From Microbacterium phyllosphaerae (GTDB lineage: Bacteria > Actinomycetota > Actinomycetes > Actinomycetales > Microbacteriaceae), in the NCBI RefSeq assembly GCF_017876435.1, contig NZ_JAGIOA010000001.1, forward strand, positions 930,001 to 994,000: a stretch of 64,000 bases of DNA, in the 5' to 3' direction. Below are positions 46,634-54,464 of this stretch, in pieces. The position numbers and the translations under genes were made by a program. A model generated the notes under the pieces. The model did not search any database. It was given only the letters and a program-made list of their open reading frames with translations, and was not told the DNA's origin. Position 1 is the stretch's first letter, and every line of letters starts with the position of its first letter.

Positions 46634-48879
46634 TGACCTCTCAGACCCTGACCGAATCCCTGCCCTACCTCGACCCCGAACTGCCGATCGCGGCACGCGT
46701 CGCCGACCTCCTCGATCGCATGACGGTCGAGGAGAAGGTCGGGCAGATGCTGCAGCTCGACGCCCGCGACGACCTCGACGACCACGTCCTGGGAAAGCAC
46801 GTCGGCTCGATCCTGCACACCTCGCCCGAGCGCATCATCCGGGCGAACGAGCTGACCTCCCAGACTCGGCTGCGCATCCCGCTGCTCGTCGGCGAGGACT
46901 GCATCCACGGCCACTCGTTCTGGCCGGGCGCGACGATCTATCCGACCCAGCTCGGCATGGCCGCGACGTGGGACGCCGAGCTGGTCGAGAAGGTGGCGAG
47001 GGCCACCGCGGTCGAGGTCGCGGCGACCGGCATCCACTGGACCTTCTCACCGGTGCTGTGCATCGCGCGCGACCTGCGCTGGGGCCGCATCGACGAGACG
47101 TTCGGCGAAGACCCGTTCCTCATCGGTGAACTCGCCGCGGCCATGGTGCGCGGTTACCAGGGCGAGGGGCTCGATGACCCGACCGCGATCCTCGCGACGG
47201 CCAAGCACTTCGCCGGGTACTCCGAGACGCAGGGCGGGCGCGACGCGAGCGAGGCTGACATCTCGCGGCGCAAGCTACGCAGCTGGTTCCTTCCGCCGTT
47301 CGAGCGCGTGGCTCGCGAAGGGTGCCGCACGTTCATGCTCGGCTACCAGACCACCGACGGTGTGCCGATCACGGTCAACGACTGGCTGCTCAGCGACGTG
47401 CTTCGGGGCGAGTGGGGCTACACCGGCACGCTCATCACGGACTGGGACAACGTCGGCCGCATGGTGTGGGAACAGCACGTGCAGCCCGACTACGCGCACG
47501 CCTCGGCCGCGGCCGTGACGGCCGGTAACGACATGGTCATGAACACCCCGGGCTTCTTCGCAGGAGCGCTCGAGGCCGTATCGAACGGGCTGCTCGCCGA
47601 GGACGCCTTCGACGACGCTGTCGCGCGCATCCTGACCCTGAAGTTCGAGCTGGGCCTGTTCGAGAACCCCCGTCTGCCGCAGGACGAGCTGGATGCCGTG
47701 GTCGGCAGCGCCGCGCACGCGGAGCTCAACCTCGAGACCGCTCGCCGCTCGATCGTGCTGCTCGAGAACGACGGTGTGCTGCCGCTCGACGCCGCGGCTC
47801 CCCTGAAGGTCGCCGTGGTGGGCCCGCTCGCCGACGACGCCCAGACGCAGCTCGGTGACTGGGCGGGTGGCTCGGGTCAGGCCGGCTGGCTCGACGGACA
47901 GCCGCGCGAGATGATCACGACCGTGCTCGACGGCCTCGCGGGCGTCGACGGATGGTCGGTCACCCATGCCCGCGGCGCCGAGATCCTCACACTGGAAGAC
48001 GACCCCCGCGGCGCGAAGTTCCCCGACGGACAGCCGCGGCCCTCGGTCGTCGTGCCGGCGCCGGTTGACGACGCGCTCATCGCCGAAGCGGTGGCGGCTG
48101 CTGCGGCATCCGATGTCGTCGTCGCCGTGGTCGGAGACCGCATCGAGCTCGTCGGCGAGGGGCGCTCGACCGCGACGCTCGAGCTGATCGGCGGGCAGAA
48201 CGCTCTGCTCGATGCGCTGATCGCGACGGGCAAGCCTGTGGTCGTCGTGCTGCTGGCCTCGAAGCCGCTCGTGCTCCCGGCATCGGCCTCGCAGGCCGCC
48301 GCCGTCATCTGGGCGGCGAACCCGGGCATGCAGGGAGGCCGCGCACTCGCCGAGATCATCTCGGGGGCCGTCGAGCCCTCAGGGCGCCTGCCGATCTCGT
48401 TCGCCCGCCACGTCGGCCAGCAGCCGACCTACTACAACCAGATCCGCGGACAGCACGGCGACCGCTATGCCGACCTCACCCAGTCTCCGGCCTGGGCGTT
48501 CGGCGAGGGTCTGTCGTACTCGACGGTCTCGTACTCGGACCTGTCGCTGGTGACCGAGGTGCTCGGTCACGGCGACACGATCGTCGCCGAGGTGACTGTC
48601 ACGAACACCGGCTCGCGCCCTGCGCGCGAGACCGTGCAGGTCTACGTGCGCGACTCCGTCACCAGCGTGAGTTGGGCAGACAAGGAGCTCAAGACCTACC
48701 ACCAGGTCGACGTCGCACCGGGCGAGTCGGTGCGTGTGCGCCTCGAGCTGCCGGTCGCAGAGTGCTCGATCGTCGATGCCGCCGGCATCCGCCTCGTGGA
48801 GTCGGGTGCGTTCGAGCTGCTCGTCGGCCCGAGCTCGCGGGATGACGCGCTGCTGAGCGCCGCGTTCACCGTCGCCTGA
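46633..48879 (+). CDS. GH3 beta-glucosidase/beta-xylosidase
   Basis: 748 aa, cytoplasmic (no signal peptide). The N-terminal TIM barrel carries the nucleophile Asp270 in LITDWDN. The alpha/beta sandwich domain follows (about 370-590), then a fibronectin-III-like C-terminal domain (EVTVTNTGSRPARETVQVYV). It should hydrolyse beta-linked oligosaccharides imported by the upstream transporter. The exact specificity (glucose or xylose) cannot be told from sequence alone. Confidence 0.93.
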   Translation: MTSQTLTESLPYLDPELPIAARVADLLDRMTVEEKVGQMLQLDARDDLDDHVLGKHVGSILHTSPERIIRANELTSQTRLRIPLLVGEDCIHGHSFWPGATIYPTQLGMAATWDAELVEKVARATAVEVAATGIHWTFSPVLCIARDLRWGRIDETFGEDPFLIGELAAAMVRGYQGEGLDDPTAILATAKHFAGYSETQGGRDASEADISRRKLRSWFLPPFERVAREGCRTFMLGYQTTDGVPITVNDWLLSDVLRGEWGYTGTLITDWDNVGRMVWEQHVQPDYAHASAAAVTAGNDMVMNTPGFFAGALEAVSNGLLAEDAFDDAVARILTLKFELGLFENPRLPQDELDAVVGSAAHAELNLETARRSIVLLENDGVLPLDAAAPLKVAVVGPLADDAQTQLGDWAGGSGQAGWLDGQPREMITTVLDGLAGVDGWSVTHARGAEILTLEDDPRGAKFPDGQPRPSVVVPAPVDDALIAEAVAAAAASDVVVAVVGDRIELVGEGRSTATLELIGGQNALLDALIATGKPVVVVLLASKPLVLPASASQAAAVIWAANPGMQGGRALAEIISGAVEPSGRLPISFARHVGQQPTYYNQIRGQHGDRYADLTQSPAWAFGEGLSYSTVSYSDLSLVTEVLGHGDTIVAEVTVTNTGSRPARETVQVYVRDSVTSVSWADKELKTYHQVDVAPGESVRVRLELPVAECSIVDAAGIRLVESGAFELLVGPSSRDDALLSAAFTVA

Positions 48880-48897
48880 CCGCTCGCCCGCGAAGTA

Positions 48898-48931
48898 CCG
48901 TGACGAGGGCGCTCAGGCGTCCTCGTCACGG
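48898..48931 (+). terminator. Hairpin terminator after the GH3 gene
   Basis: CCGTGACGAGG and CCTCGTCACGG form a perfect 11-bp stem with a 12-nt loop, 18 bp after the stop codon. Confidence 0.75.
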
Positions 48932-49205
48932 AGGCGTTGAGGCCCTGCTCCCTGACTGCCGACGCCCGCTGCCGGATATGCCGCCATCCATGCGCCTCCT
49001 TTCTGCCGCTGCGCTTCTCGCATCGAGTGCCGGCGTAGTGCACCTCATCAGGCGGAAGCCGGGAAACCCAGAACGCCGAGGACCCGTGAGGGCCCCCGGC
49101 GTTCTGTGCTCTACGTCCGGTGACGACGCCCGGGTCGCACCTGTCGTTCAATGACCCCGGTTCTGTGCGGCAATTTCTCAACGCGTCATAAAGTCGAGTA
49201 GTCCT
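48932..49205. other. Intergenic stretch between the GH3 operon and the low-GC island
   Basis: Together with the GH3 terminator this is a 326-bp gap without a convincing gene. It holds the second hairpin described separately. A 21-codon minus-strand ORF (48926-48991) with an AAAGGAGG site has no other support. I saw no tRNA or attachment-site-like repeat. Confidence 0.5.
49069..49106 (-). terminator. Hairpin, likely terminator of the low-GC island operon
   Basis: CAGAACGCCG and CGGCGTTCTG are inverted arms with further pairing of GGG/CCC inside. On the minus strand it lies 100 nt beyond the secreted-protein gene and is followed by a short T-run (GGTTTCCC). Confidence 0.6.
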
Positions 49206-49862
49206 CTAACCGCACTGGAGCTTGTAATCGCCTGAGCTGAGCTGAGCTTCCGCAGCGATGACATCCTTCGCCCCGGAGGCTTTGAAGTACGAGACAACGC
49301 GGAACGTATGCTGACCCGTCCCATTGCATGCATAAAGGACACTTTTCTGCTCCATGTTCCAGGTGCCAAAACTCTCGAAAGCATTGGTCACGGGAACCCA
49401 AAGCCACCCATTATGCATGAACACGATTGACCTGATGTACGTCTTGGTGACCGCTCCCCAACAACTAGAAATAGCTGGCTTCGCGCCCGCTCCGCCGTAG
49501 GGCAGCCCCTTTGCGGAGGATCGTTTCCACATATTTCCCACCGCGAAATGGCAGTTTCCCACGACCGTCGCTTTCGCAGTCGCGCCTGGCGTCGAATCAG
49601 GAGTGCTGATCTTCGTGTCTGATCCGAGCGCATCCATCTCCGCGTCCGTCATTACCGAAGCATCAGCCGGAAGTGGCGTTCCATCTGGGTAAACGAGATA
49701 CTCGTCCGGGACGTCCTCCGAACTTGTCGCTGTGAGCGACGGGAGATCGAGCTTATCGCTCCCCGAGGAGTCCGCGTAGGCCGGGTTGCCCGCCGCTATG
49801 ATCCCGAGGATCAGCGATCCGGTGATAAGCAGACCGACTTTGCGGTCGTGAAGGTACCTCAT
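49206..49862 (-). CDS. Secreted four-cysteine protein of unknown function
   Basis: 218 aa from the ATG used here (MRYLHDRKVGLLITGSLILG); the frame is open 23 codons further upstream. The signal peptide probably ends AYA before DSSG. An acidic, Ser/Thr/Pro-rich segment (about 30-95, with LVYPDGTPLPADASVMTDAE) follows. A compact C-terminal domain (about 100-218) has four Cys in NCHF, SSCW, YACNG and LQCG, suggesting two disulfides, and several Trp and Tyr. It is last in a minus-strand run of three small genes with clearly lower GC than their neighbours, suggesting acquisition. It could be a toxin, inhibitor or binding protein; nothing decides between these. Confidence 0.8.
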   Translation of the reverse strand: MRYLHDRKVGLLITGSLILGIIAAGNPAYADSSGSDKLDLPSLTATSSEDVPDEYLVYPDGTPLPADASVMTDAEMDALGSDTKISTPDSTPGATAKATVVGNCHFAVGNMWKRSSAKGLPYGGAGAKPAISSCWGAVTKTYIRSIVFMHNGWLWVPVTNAFESFGTWNMEQKSVLYACNGTGQHTFRVVSYFKASGAKDVIAAEAQLSSGDYKLQCG

Positions 49863-49940
49863 CTTTGAATACCTTATTCTGATCAGTCGAAATTGTTTCA
49901 AGATAGTCGATCCGATTGAATCGCGTTGCACTCTTGGCGT

Positions 49941-50123
49941 CTACTGTGAGTAGAGAGTTGCATTTGTTCCTGCGGCCCGATAGGGCACTGTGACAGGGGT
50001 GAGCAGAACTGAGAGGCCGCTGTCAGCTGCGTACTTCTCTTGGAATTCGTACGCGTCATCCTCAACGTCGAACACGCCGATGAAACCAGGAGTATTTTCC
50101 AAGTACACGATCCACACCATCAT
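49941..50123 (-). CDS. Small hypothetical protein in the low-GC island
   Basis: 60 aa beginning MMVWIVYLENTPGFIGVFDV, with an alpha/beta pattern (strand-strand-helix DDAYEFQEKYAADSG-strand). This resembles the tiny ferredoxin-like proteins found next to accessory genes. It has no signal peptide and no Shine-Dalgarno sequence. It starts in an ATGA overlap with the preceding 47-codon ORF and probably depends on it for translation. The function is unknown; an immunity or chaperone role for the secreted neighbour is conceivable only by position. Confidence 0.6.
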   Translation of the reverse strand: MMVWIVYLENTPGFIGVFDVEDDAYEFQEKYAADSGLSVLLTPVTVPYRAAGTNATLYSQ

Positions 50124-50263
50124 AAATGGAATGTATCACTTCCGGCTCGGTCATCGGGATTGGGCGGTGCTGCGTGATCTGGGGTTCGATGCTTCTGATG
50201 ATCGCCCTGGCCCACCACCGCCATAGCCCCGCCTGAGAATGCCGTCAAGAACTTCTTTGTCAT
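50120..50263 (-). CDS. 47-aa small ORF, first gene of the low-GC island operon
   Basis: It starts MTKKFLTAFSGGAMAVVGQG: a basic N-terminus and short hydrophobic stretch, then a His/Pro/Asp-rich hydrophilic remainder ending DTFHL. AAGGAG 7 nt before the ATG is an excellent ribosome-binding site, and the stop overlaps the next gene by ATGA. These two facts are the main support. It could encode a secreted or leader-type peptide, but no family is recognised. Confidence 0.5.
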   Translation of the reverse strand: MTKKFLTAFSGGAMAVVGQGDHQKHRTPDHAAPPNPDDRAGSDTFHL

Positions 50264-50266
50264 TAT

Positions 50267-50416
50267 TTATCTCCTTGAAGAACCGGAAGCCTCAGCATCT
50301 CGGATTCGTTCGCTCCGTGTCTGTAGGGCGTCTGGCCGACAGACAAAATCCTGGCGACCGATTAGGATCTCCGGCCGCTCCGTCCACTGACCGATCTCCT
50401 CGTAGCGAAGCCCGTC
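50267..50416 (-). pseudogene. Possible C-terminal remnant of an unidentified gene
   Basis: A minus-strand frame reading GLRYEEIGQWTERPEILIGR and ending ASGSSRR looks protein-like and has the lower GC of the island. It has no start of its own and runs into the 3' end of soxR. It may be the tail of a gene truncated when the island recombined next to soxR, or chance. Confidence 0.25.
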
Positions 50417-50436
50417 AACATGCGTTGATGTACGCC

Positions 50437-50922
50437 TCAGTCGTCGTCTTCGGGGCGCAGGCGCTGCGGGCCCGCGCCCTGACTGCCGAGGGCGTCGTCG
50501 GGGTTGAGCAACCCGCACGCCTTCATCGACAGGCACCCGCAGCCTATGCATCCGGTGAGTTCGCGTTCGAGACGTTCGATCCCCTCGCGGCGCTTCTCGA
50601 GCTCGCGCTTCCAGCGCCTCGACGCCCGCTGCCAGTCGGCATGGCTCGGCGTCTGGGTCAGGGGCACGTCGGAGAACGCGTGCTGCACGTCGGCGAGGGG
50701 GATGCCGAGGCGCTTCGCCACCGTGATGAGCGAAACCCGTCGCAGCATGTGGCGGGCGTAACGACGCTGATTGCCGGCGGTGCGCGTCGAGGCGATGAGT
50801 CCGAGGCTCTCGTAGAAGTGCAGGGCCGAGGGCGCGACGCCGGTGCGCCTGCTCATCTCACCGATCGTCAGTGGTTCGTCGGGTCCGTGCACGGCTCGTT
50901 CGGAATCTGCCTCTGCGGTCAC
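50437..50922 (-). CDS. soxR: SoxR redox-sensing transcriptional activator
   Basis: 161 aa MerR-family protein. The N-terminal winged helix is LTIGEMSRRTGVAPSALHFY, followed by a dimerisation helix. The [2Fe-2S] cluster motif CIGCGCLSMKAC has exactly the Cys-x2-Cys-x-Cys-x5-Cys spacing of SoxR. Oxidation of the cluster by redox-cycling compounds switches it to an activator. The start is a GTG preceded by GGGGAGA; longer in-frame starts would run through the SoxR box and into the divergent ferredoxin gene. Confidence 0.95.
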   Translation of the reverse strand: MTAEADSERAVHGPDEPLTIGEMSRRTGVAPSALHFYESLGLIASTRTAGNQRRYARHMLRRVSLITVAKRLGIPLADVQHAFSDVPLTQTPSHADWQRASRRWKRELEKRREGIERLERELTGCIGCGCLSMKACGLLNPDDALGSQGAGPQRLRPEDDD

Positions 50923-50939
50923 GGAGATCTCCCCTCGAT

Positions 50940-50970
50940 TTGACCTCAAGCGTACTTGAGGTCTTACCGT
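50940..50970 (+). promoter_or_regulatory. SoxR-type promoter of fdxA with 19-bp spacer
   Basis: A -35 TTGACC and a -10 TACCGT are separated by 19 bp, the over-long spacing typical of MerR-family-activated promoters. The SoxR box fills the spacer. Confidence 0.75.
50944..50961. promoter_or_regulatory. SoxR box
   Basis: CCTCAAGCGTACTTGAGG is an 18-bp palindrome matching the established SoxR operator pattern CCTCAAG-N4-CTTGAGG. Confidence 0.92.
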
Positions 50971-51000
50971 GGAACATGTGACTGCGACAGGAACTGACAG

Positions 51001-51327
51001 ATGACCTACGTGATCGCTCTTCCGTGCGTCGATGTCAAGGACCGTGCGTGCATCGATGAGTGCCCGGTTGACTGCATCTATGAGGGTGAACGCTCGCTGT
51101 ACATCCACCCGGACGAATGCGTCGACTGCGGCGCGTGCGAACCGGTGTGCCCCGTCGAGGCGATCTACTACGAAGACGACCTGCCCGACGAGTGGCGGGA
51201 CTACTACAAGGCCAATGTCGAGTTCTTCGACGAGCTCGGCTCGCCCGGTGGCGCGGCGAAGCTCGGCATCATCGAACGCGACCACCCGATCATCACCGCA
51301 CTTCCGCCCCAGGAGACACCCGAATGA
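51001..51327 (+). CDS. fdxA: 7Fe ferredoxin FdxA
   Basis: 108 aa. The clusters are held by [17 protein letters not shown] (3Fe-4S side) and [12 protein letters not shown] (4Fe-4S side), with the typical actinobacterial stretch [14 protein letters not shown] and a C-terminal extension. It is a low-potential electron carrier. It is first in the SoxR-controlled unit and overlaps the flavin-reductase gene by ATGA. Confidence 0.95.
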   Translation: MTYVIALPCVDVKDRACIDECPVDCIYEGERSLYIHPDECVDCGACEPVCPVEAIYYEDDLPDEWRDYYKANVEFFDELGSPGGAAKLGIIERDHPIITALPPQETPE

Positions 51328-51845
51328 GCAGTGAGCAGCATCCCGCAGCGCCGGTCCCCTCCGAGGTCGGTGAGGGGCTCAAGGCCGCCTTCCGCGCGCA
51401 TCCGGCCGGAGTCGCGATCATCACCGCGATGACGCCCGCCGGCCCCGTCGGCCTCACGGCGTCGAGCGTCGCATCCGTCGCGGTCGACCCGGCAGCGATC
51501 GTGTTCTCGGTGACCAGGGCCACCGGCAGCGCGGGCTCGATCCTCAACGCCGAGTCGTTCGTCGTGCACCTGATCGACGACGAGCATTCGGCTCTGGCGC
51601 AGAGCTTCGCGGTGAGCGGGGCCGACCGCTTCACCCCCGAACAGGGGTGGAGCACCCTTCCGACAGGTGAGCCGTACCTCGCCGAGGCGCGCGCGGCGAT
51701 GCGCGGCCACACGATGTCGACGGTCGCGGTCGGCTCATCGACGGTCGTGGTCGCCGAGATCGACGAGGTGCTGCTCGGGCGGCCGGGTCGACCGCTCGTC
51801 TACCTCGACCGCCGATTCCACACGCTGCCGCACGACGAGAATTGA
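51324..51845 (+). CDS. Flavin-reductase-family protein (HpaC/FMN-binding split barrel)
   Basis: 173 aa. [40 protein letters not shown] and the C-terminal [14 protein letters not shown] are characteristic of NAD(P)H:flavin oxidoreductases of this fold. It could reduce free FMN or act with the ferredoxin encoded in the overlapping gene upstream. It lies 37 bp before sodA, with no promoter or terminator visible between. Confidence 0.88.
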   Translation: MSSEQHPAAPVPSEVGEGLKAAFRAHPAGVAIITAMTPAGPVGLTASSVASVAVDPAAIVFSVTRATGSAGSILNAESFVVHLIDDEHSALAQSFAVSGADRFTPEQGWSTLPTGEPYLAEARAAMRGHTMSTVAVGSSTVVVAEIDEVLLGRPGRPLVYLDRRFHTLPHDEN

Positions 51846-51882
51846 ACGCACCCAGAACTGAAGTCCGATGAAAGGAACACGC

Positions 51883-52512
51883 ATGACCTCTCCGTACACC
51901 CTCCCCGAGCTGCCCTACGACTACTCGGCTCTCGCCCCCCACATCTCCGGCAAGATCATGGAGCTGCACCACTCGAAGCACCACCAGGCCTACGTGACCG
52001 GCGCCAACACGGCCCTCGAGCAGCTGGCCGCGGCCCGCGACTCCGGTGACTTCGCCGCGGTGAACAAGCTCGAGAAGGACCTCGCCTTCAACCTCGGCGG
52101 GCACATCAACCACTCGGTGTTCTGGGAGAACCTGTCGCCCGACGGCGGCGGAAACCCCGAAGGAGAGCTCGAGGCGGCGCTGACCGACGCGTTCGGCTCG
52201 ATCGACGCCTTCCGCGCGCACTTCACGGCGACCGCGCTCGGTGTGCAGGGCTCCGGCTGGGCCGTGCTCGCCTGGGACAGCGTCGGTGCCCGCCCGGTGA
52301 TCTTCCAGCTGTTCGACCAGCAGGGCAACGCGCCGCTCGGTGTCACGCCGCTGCTGCAGCTCGACGTCTGGGAGCACGCGTACTACCTCGACTACCTCAA
52401 CGTGCGCGCCGACTACGTCAAGGCGTTCTGGGAGCTGGTCAACTGGTCCGACGTGCAGCGCCGCTTCCAGGCCGTGCAGGAGAAGACCGCAGGGCTCATC
52501 GTCGCCCGCTGA
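51883..52512 (+). CDS. sodA: Superoxide dismutase, Mn/Fe family, probably Mn-type
   Basis: 209 aa, cytoplasmic. Metal ligands are His29 in IMELHHSKHH, the His in GGHINHSVFW, and Asp and His in DVWEHAYYLDY. The FDQQGNAPL segment and the Gly in LGGHIN fit the Mn-specific subgroup. AAAGGA precedes the ATG. Because it lies 37 bp behind the flavin reductase without its own recognisable promoter, it is likely co-transcribed from the SoxR-box promoter. Confidence 0.95.
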   Translation: MTSPYTLPELPYDYSALAPHISGKIMELHHSKHHQAYVTGANTALEQLAAARDSGDFAAVNKLEKDLAFNLGGHINHSVFWENLSPDGGGNPEGELEAALTDAFGSIDAFRAHFTATALGVQGSGWAVLAWDSVGARPVIFQLFDQQGNAPLGVTPLLQLDVWEHAYYLDYLNVRADYVKAFWELVNWSDVQRRFQAVQEKTAGLIVAR

Positions 52513-52553
52513 TCCTCTCGCGCCCGGTCGGCTGTTCATGCGGCTGACGGAAT

Positions 52554-52597
52554 CCCGCTGGGCCGGCGGATGCCACGGCATCGACCGGCCCAGCGGG
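52554..52597 (+). terminator. Hairpin terminator after sodA
   Basis: CCCGCTGGGCCGG and CCGGCCCAGCGGG form a perfect 13-bp stem; an inner GATGCC/GGCATC helix extends it. It lies between the convergent sodA and arsC ends. Confidence 0.8.
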
Positions 52598-52646
52598 GAA
52601 TCCCCAGCCATTCGTGCCGTGTATGCCGGCGCCGGCGCCGGCCGCG

Positions 52647-54386
52647 TCAGGCGAGAAGCTCGCCCGCGAGTGCTTCGATGCGGCGGCGGATGTCGTCGCG
52701 GATCGGGCGCACGGCGTCGATGCCCTGCCCGGCAGGGTCGTCGAGCTCCCAGTCCTCGTACCGCTTGCCGGGGAAGAACGGGCAGGCGTCGCCGCATCCC
52801 ATCGTGATCACGACATCGGATGCCTGCACGGCCTCGGTCGTCAGCACCTTGGGCGCCTCGGCGGTGATGTCGATGCCGAGCTCGCTCATCGCCTCGACCG
52901 CGATCGGGTTGATCTGATCGGCGGGCATGGAACCGGCCGATCGCACCTCGATGCGGTCGCCCGCGAACTCGCGCAGGAAGCCTGCGGCCATCTGCGAGCG
53001 CCCCGCGTTGTGCACGCACACGAACAGGACGGAGGGGATGCTGTCGGTCATGATCTCCAGGGTAAGCGAGCGAGCGGGGTCGAGCGCGGTGGGTGTCCTG
53101 CTGATCTGCAGGGCCGACGGTGCCGCGCAGCATCCTGCGCCGGAGGATGCCGTGTCGAAGTCGCCCGACCCGCCGCAGACCCCCGTCTCGGGCAGGACGA
53201 GTTCGTTGCGTGAGGCGGCTTCGTGATCGCCGGCGAGATGCGCGACGACGCTGCGCACCTGCTCGAATCCGGTCAACGCGAGGAACGTCGGCGCGCGTCC
53301 GTACGACTTCACTCCGACGATGAAGAATCCCTGCTCGGGCTGGGAGAGCTGTCGCGCACCCGTCGCGCCGACGGATCCGCACGAGTGGATGTTCGGGTCG
53401 ATCTCGGACGCGATCCCGGCGACCGCCTCCAGCGTCGCGTCGAGGTCGATGCGCAGTTCACGCAGGATCTCGGTGTCGGGGCGGAATCCTGTCAGTGCGA
53501 ACACGCGCGATACGCCGTCGATCTCGCGCCCGTCCTCCGCGATGACCACCAGGCTGTCAGGGTCGCGTCGGAACTCCGACACACGGAACCCCGTGACCAC
53601 GTCGACACTCCCGGCATCGATCGCTCGCCGTGCCCGTGTGCCGAGTGCTGCGCGCTCCGGCAGTCCGTCTCCGGCTCCGCCGCCGAGCGCCGAGGCCGCA
53701 CTGCCGCGGCGCAGCAACCAGGTCACCCGGGTGCCGGGAGAGCGTCGGGCCAGATCCGTGAGCCGAAGCACGGCGTGCGTCGCGGAGTGCCCGGCGCCGA
53801 CGACCACGACGTGCGACCCGGCGAGGGACGAGACGTCGTCCGGCACCCGGTACGAGATGAGGTCGGATGCCGTGCTCTCGCCGACCGCGGGGTAGCCGTC
53901 GGCGCCGGCCGGGTTCGGTGTTCCCCAGGTGCCGCTGGCATCGATGACGGCACTCGCGAGGACCCGCCCTTCGGCTCCGTGGCGGTCGCGTGTGTGTACG
54001 ACGAAGGGTCGGCCTCGCCGACCGCTGTCGACGACCTTGTCTCGGCCCTGCCTCGCCACCCCCGTCACCGTGGTGTCGAACCGCACCCGACCGCCGAGAG
54101 CCTCGGCGAGTGGGGCGAGGTAGCCCGACACCCAGGCGCTCCCGGTCGGATAGCCGGTGGATGGGGCGGCCCACCCGGTCGGTTCGAGGAGGCGCCGGGA
54201 GGCGGAGTCGATCAGCTCGGGCCACGCGGAGAAGAGTCGGATGTGTCCCCATTCCGAGACAGCCGTACCTGCAGCGGCGCCCCGTTCGACCACGACGACA
54301 TCCATGTCGCGTTCGACCAGGTGAGCTGCTGCCGCGAGACCTTGGGGCCCCGCTCCGATGACGACGACAGGAAGGTCTGGCATCAT
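52647..54386 (-). CDS. Flavoprotein oxidoreductase fused to ArsC arsenate reductase
   Basis: A single 579-codon frame. Residues 1-445 form a two-dinucleotide-domain flavoprotein (FAD motif VVVIGAGPQGLAAAAHLVE, NAD(P) motif VVVVGAGHSATHAVLRL) of the type found in ars operons, ending in a Cys-rich tail (CGGSGDFDTASSGAGCC). Residues 446-579 are a complete ArsC with the P-loop CVHNAGRS and resolving cysteines in GCGDAC. An internal ATG at 53051 preceded by GGAGAT could also give free ArsC of 134 aa. GAGGAG before tandem ATGs (54386, 54383) sets the start. It is divergent from arsR. Confidence 0.88.
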   Translation of the reverse strand: MMPDLPVVVIGAGPQGLAAAAHLVERDMDVVVVERGAAAGTAVSEWGHIRLFSAWPELIDSASRRLLEPTGWAAPSTGYPTGSAWVSGYLAPLAEALGGRVRFDTTVTGVARQGRDKVVDSGRRGRPFVVHTRDRHGAEGRVLASAVIDASGTWGTPNPAGADGYPAVGESTASDLISYRVPDDVSSLAGSHVVVVGAGHSATHAVLRLTDLARRSPGTRVTWLLRRGSAASALGGGAGDGLPERAALGTRARRAIDAGSVDVVTGFRVSEFRRDPDSLVVIAEDGREIDGVSRVFALTGFRPDTEILRELRIDLDATLEAVAGIASEIDPNIHSCGSVGATGARQLSQPEQGFFIVGVKSYGRAPTFLALTGFEQVRSVVAHLAGDHEAASRNELVLPETGVCGGSGDFDTASSGAGCCAAPSALQISRTPTALDPARSLTLEIMTDSIPSVLFVCVHNAGRSQMAAGFLREFAGDRIEVRSAGSMPADQINPIAVEAMSELGIDITAEAPKVLTTEAVQASDVVITMGCGDACPFFPGKRYEDWELDDPAGQGIDAVRPIRDDIRRRIEALAGELLA

Positions 54387-54423
54387 TTCTCCTCGAATCG
54401 ATGAACGTCAATATGAAGCATCT

Positions 54424-54433
54424 GATACGTATC
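54424..54433. promoter_or_regulatory. Candidate ArsR operator
   Basis: GATACGTATC is a perfect 10-bp palindrome in an AT-rich stretch between arsR and the divergent flavoprotein-ArsC gene. Flanking GTCAAT copies on both sides resemble imperfect ArsR half-sites. Confidence 0.5.
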
Positions 54434-54464
54434 GAAGATTGTCAATACGTGAGAGGATGTCGGC

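Noticed and set aside
48926..48991. A 21-codon minus-strand ORF with a good AAAGGAGG ribosome site
   Set aside because: It is very short, Gly/Ser/Arg-rich and overlaps the GH3 terminator stem; no coupling or promoter supports it.
48932..49205. A tRNA gene or integration site flanking the low-GC island
   Set aside because: No cloverleaf or CCA-adjacent T-arm could be built and no direct repeat bounding the island was found by eye.
49178..49384. Alternative minus-strand ORFs inside the secreted-protein gene
   Set aside because: They overlap the 218-aa gene with its signal peptide in another frame and have no start signals.
50131..50226. A 31-codon plus-strand ORF (MYHFRLGHRD start) in the low-GC island
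   Set aside because: It is antisense to the 47-aa ORF, which has a better ribosome site and a coupled downstream gene. No ribosome site precedes this one.
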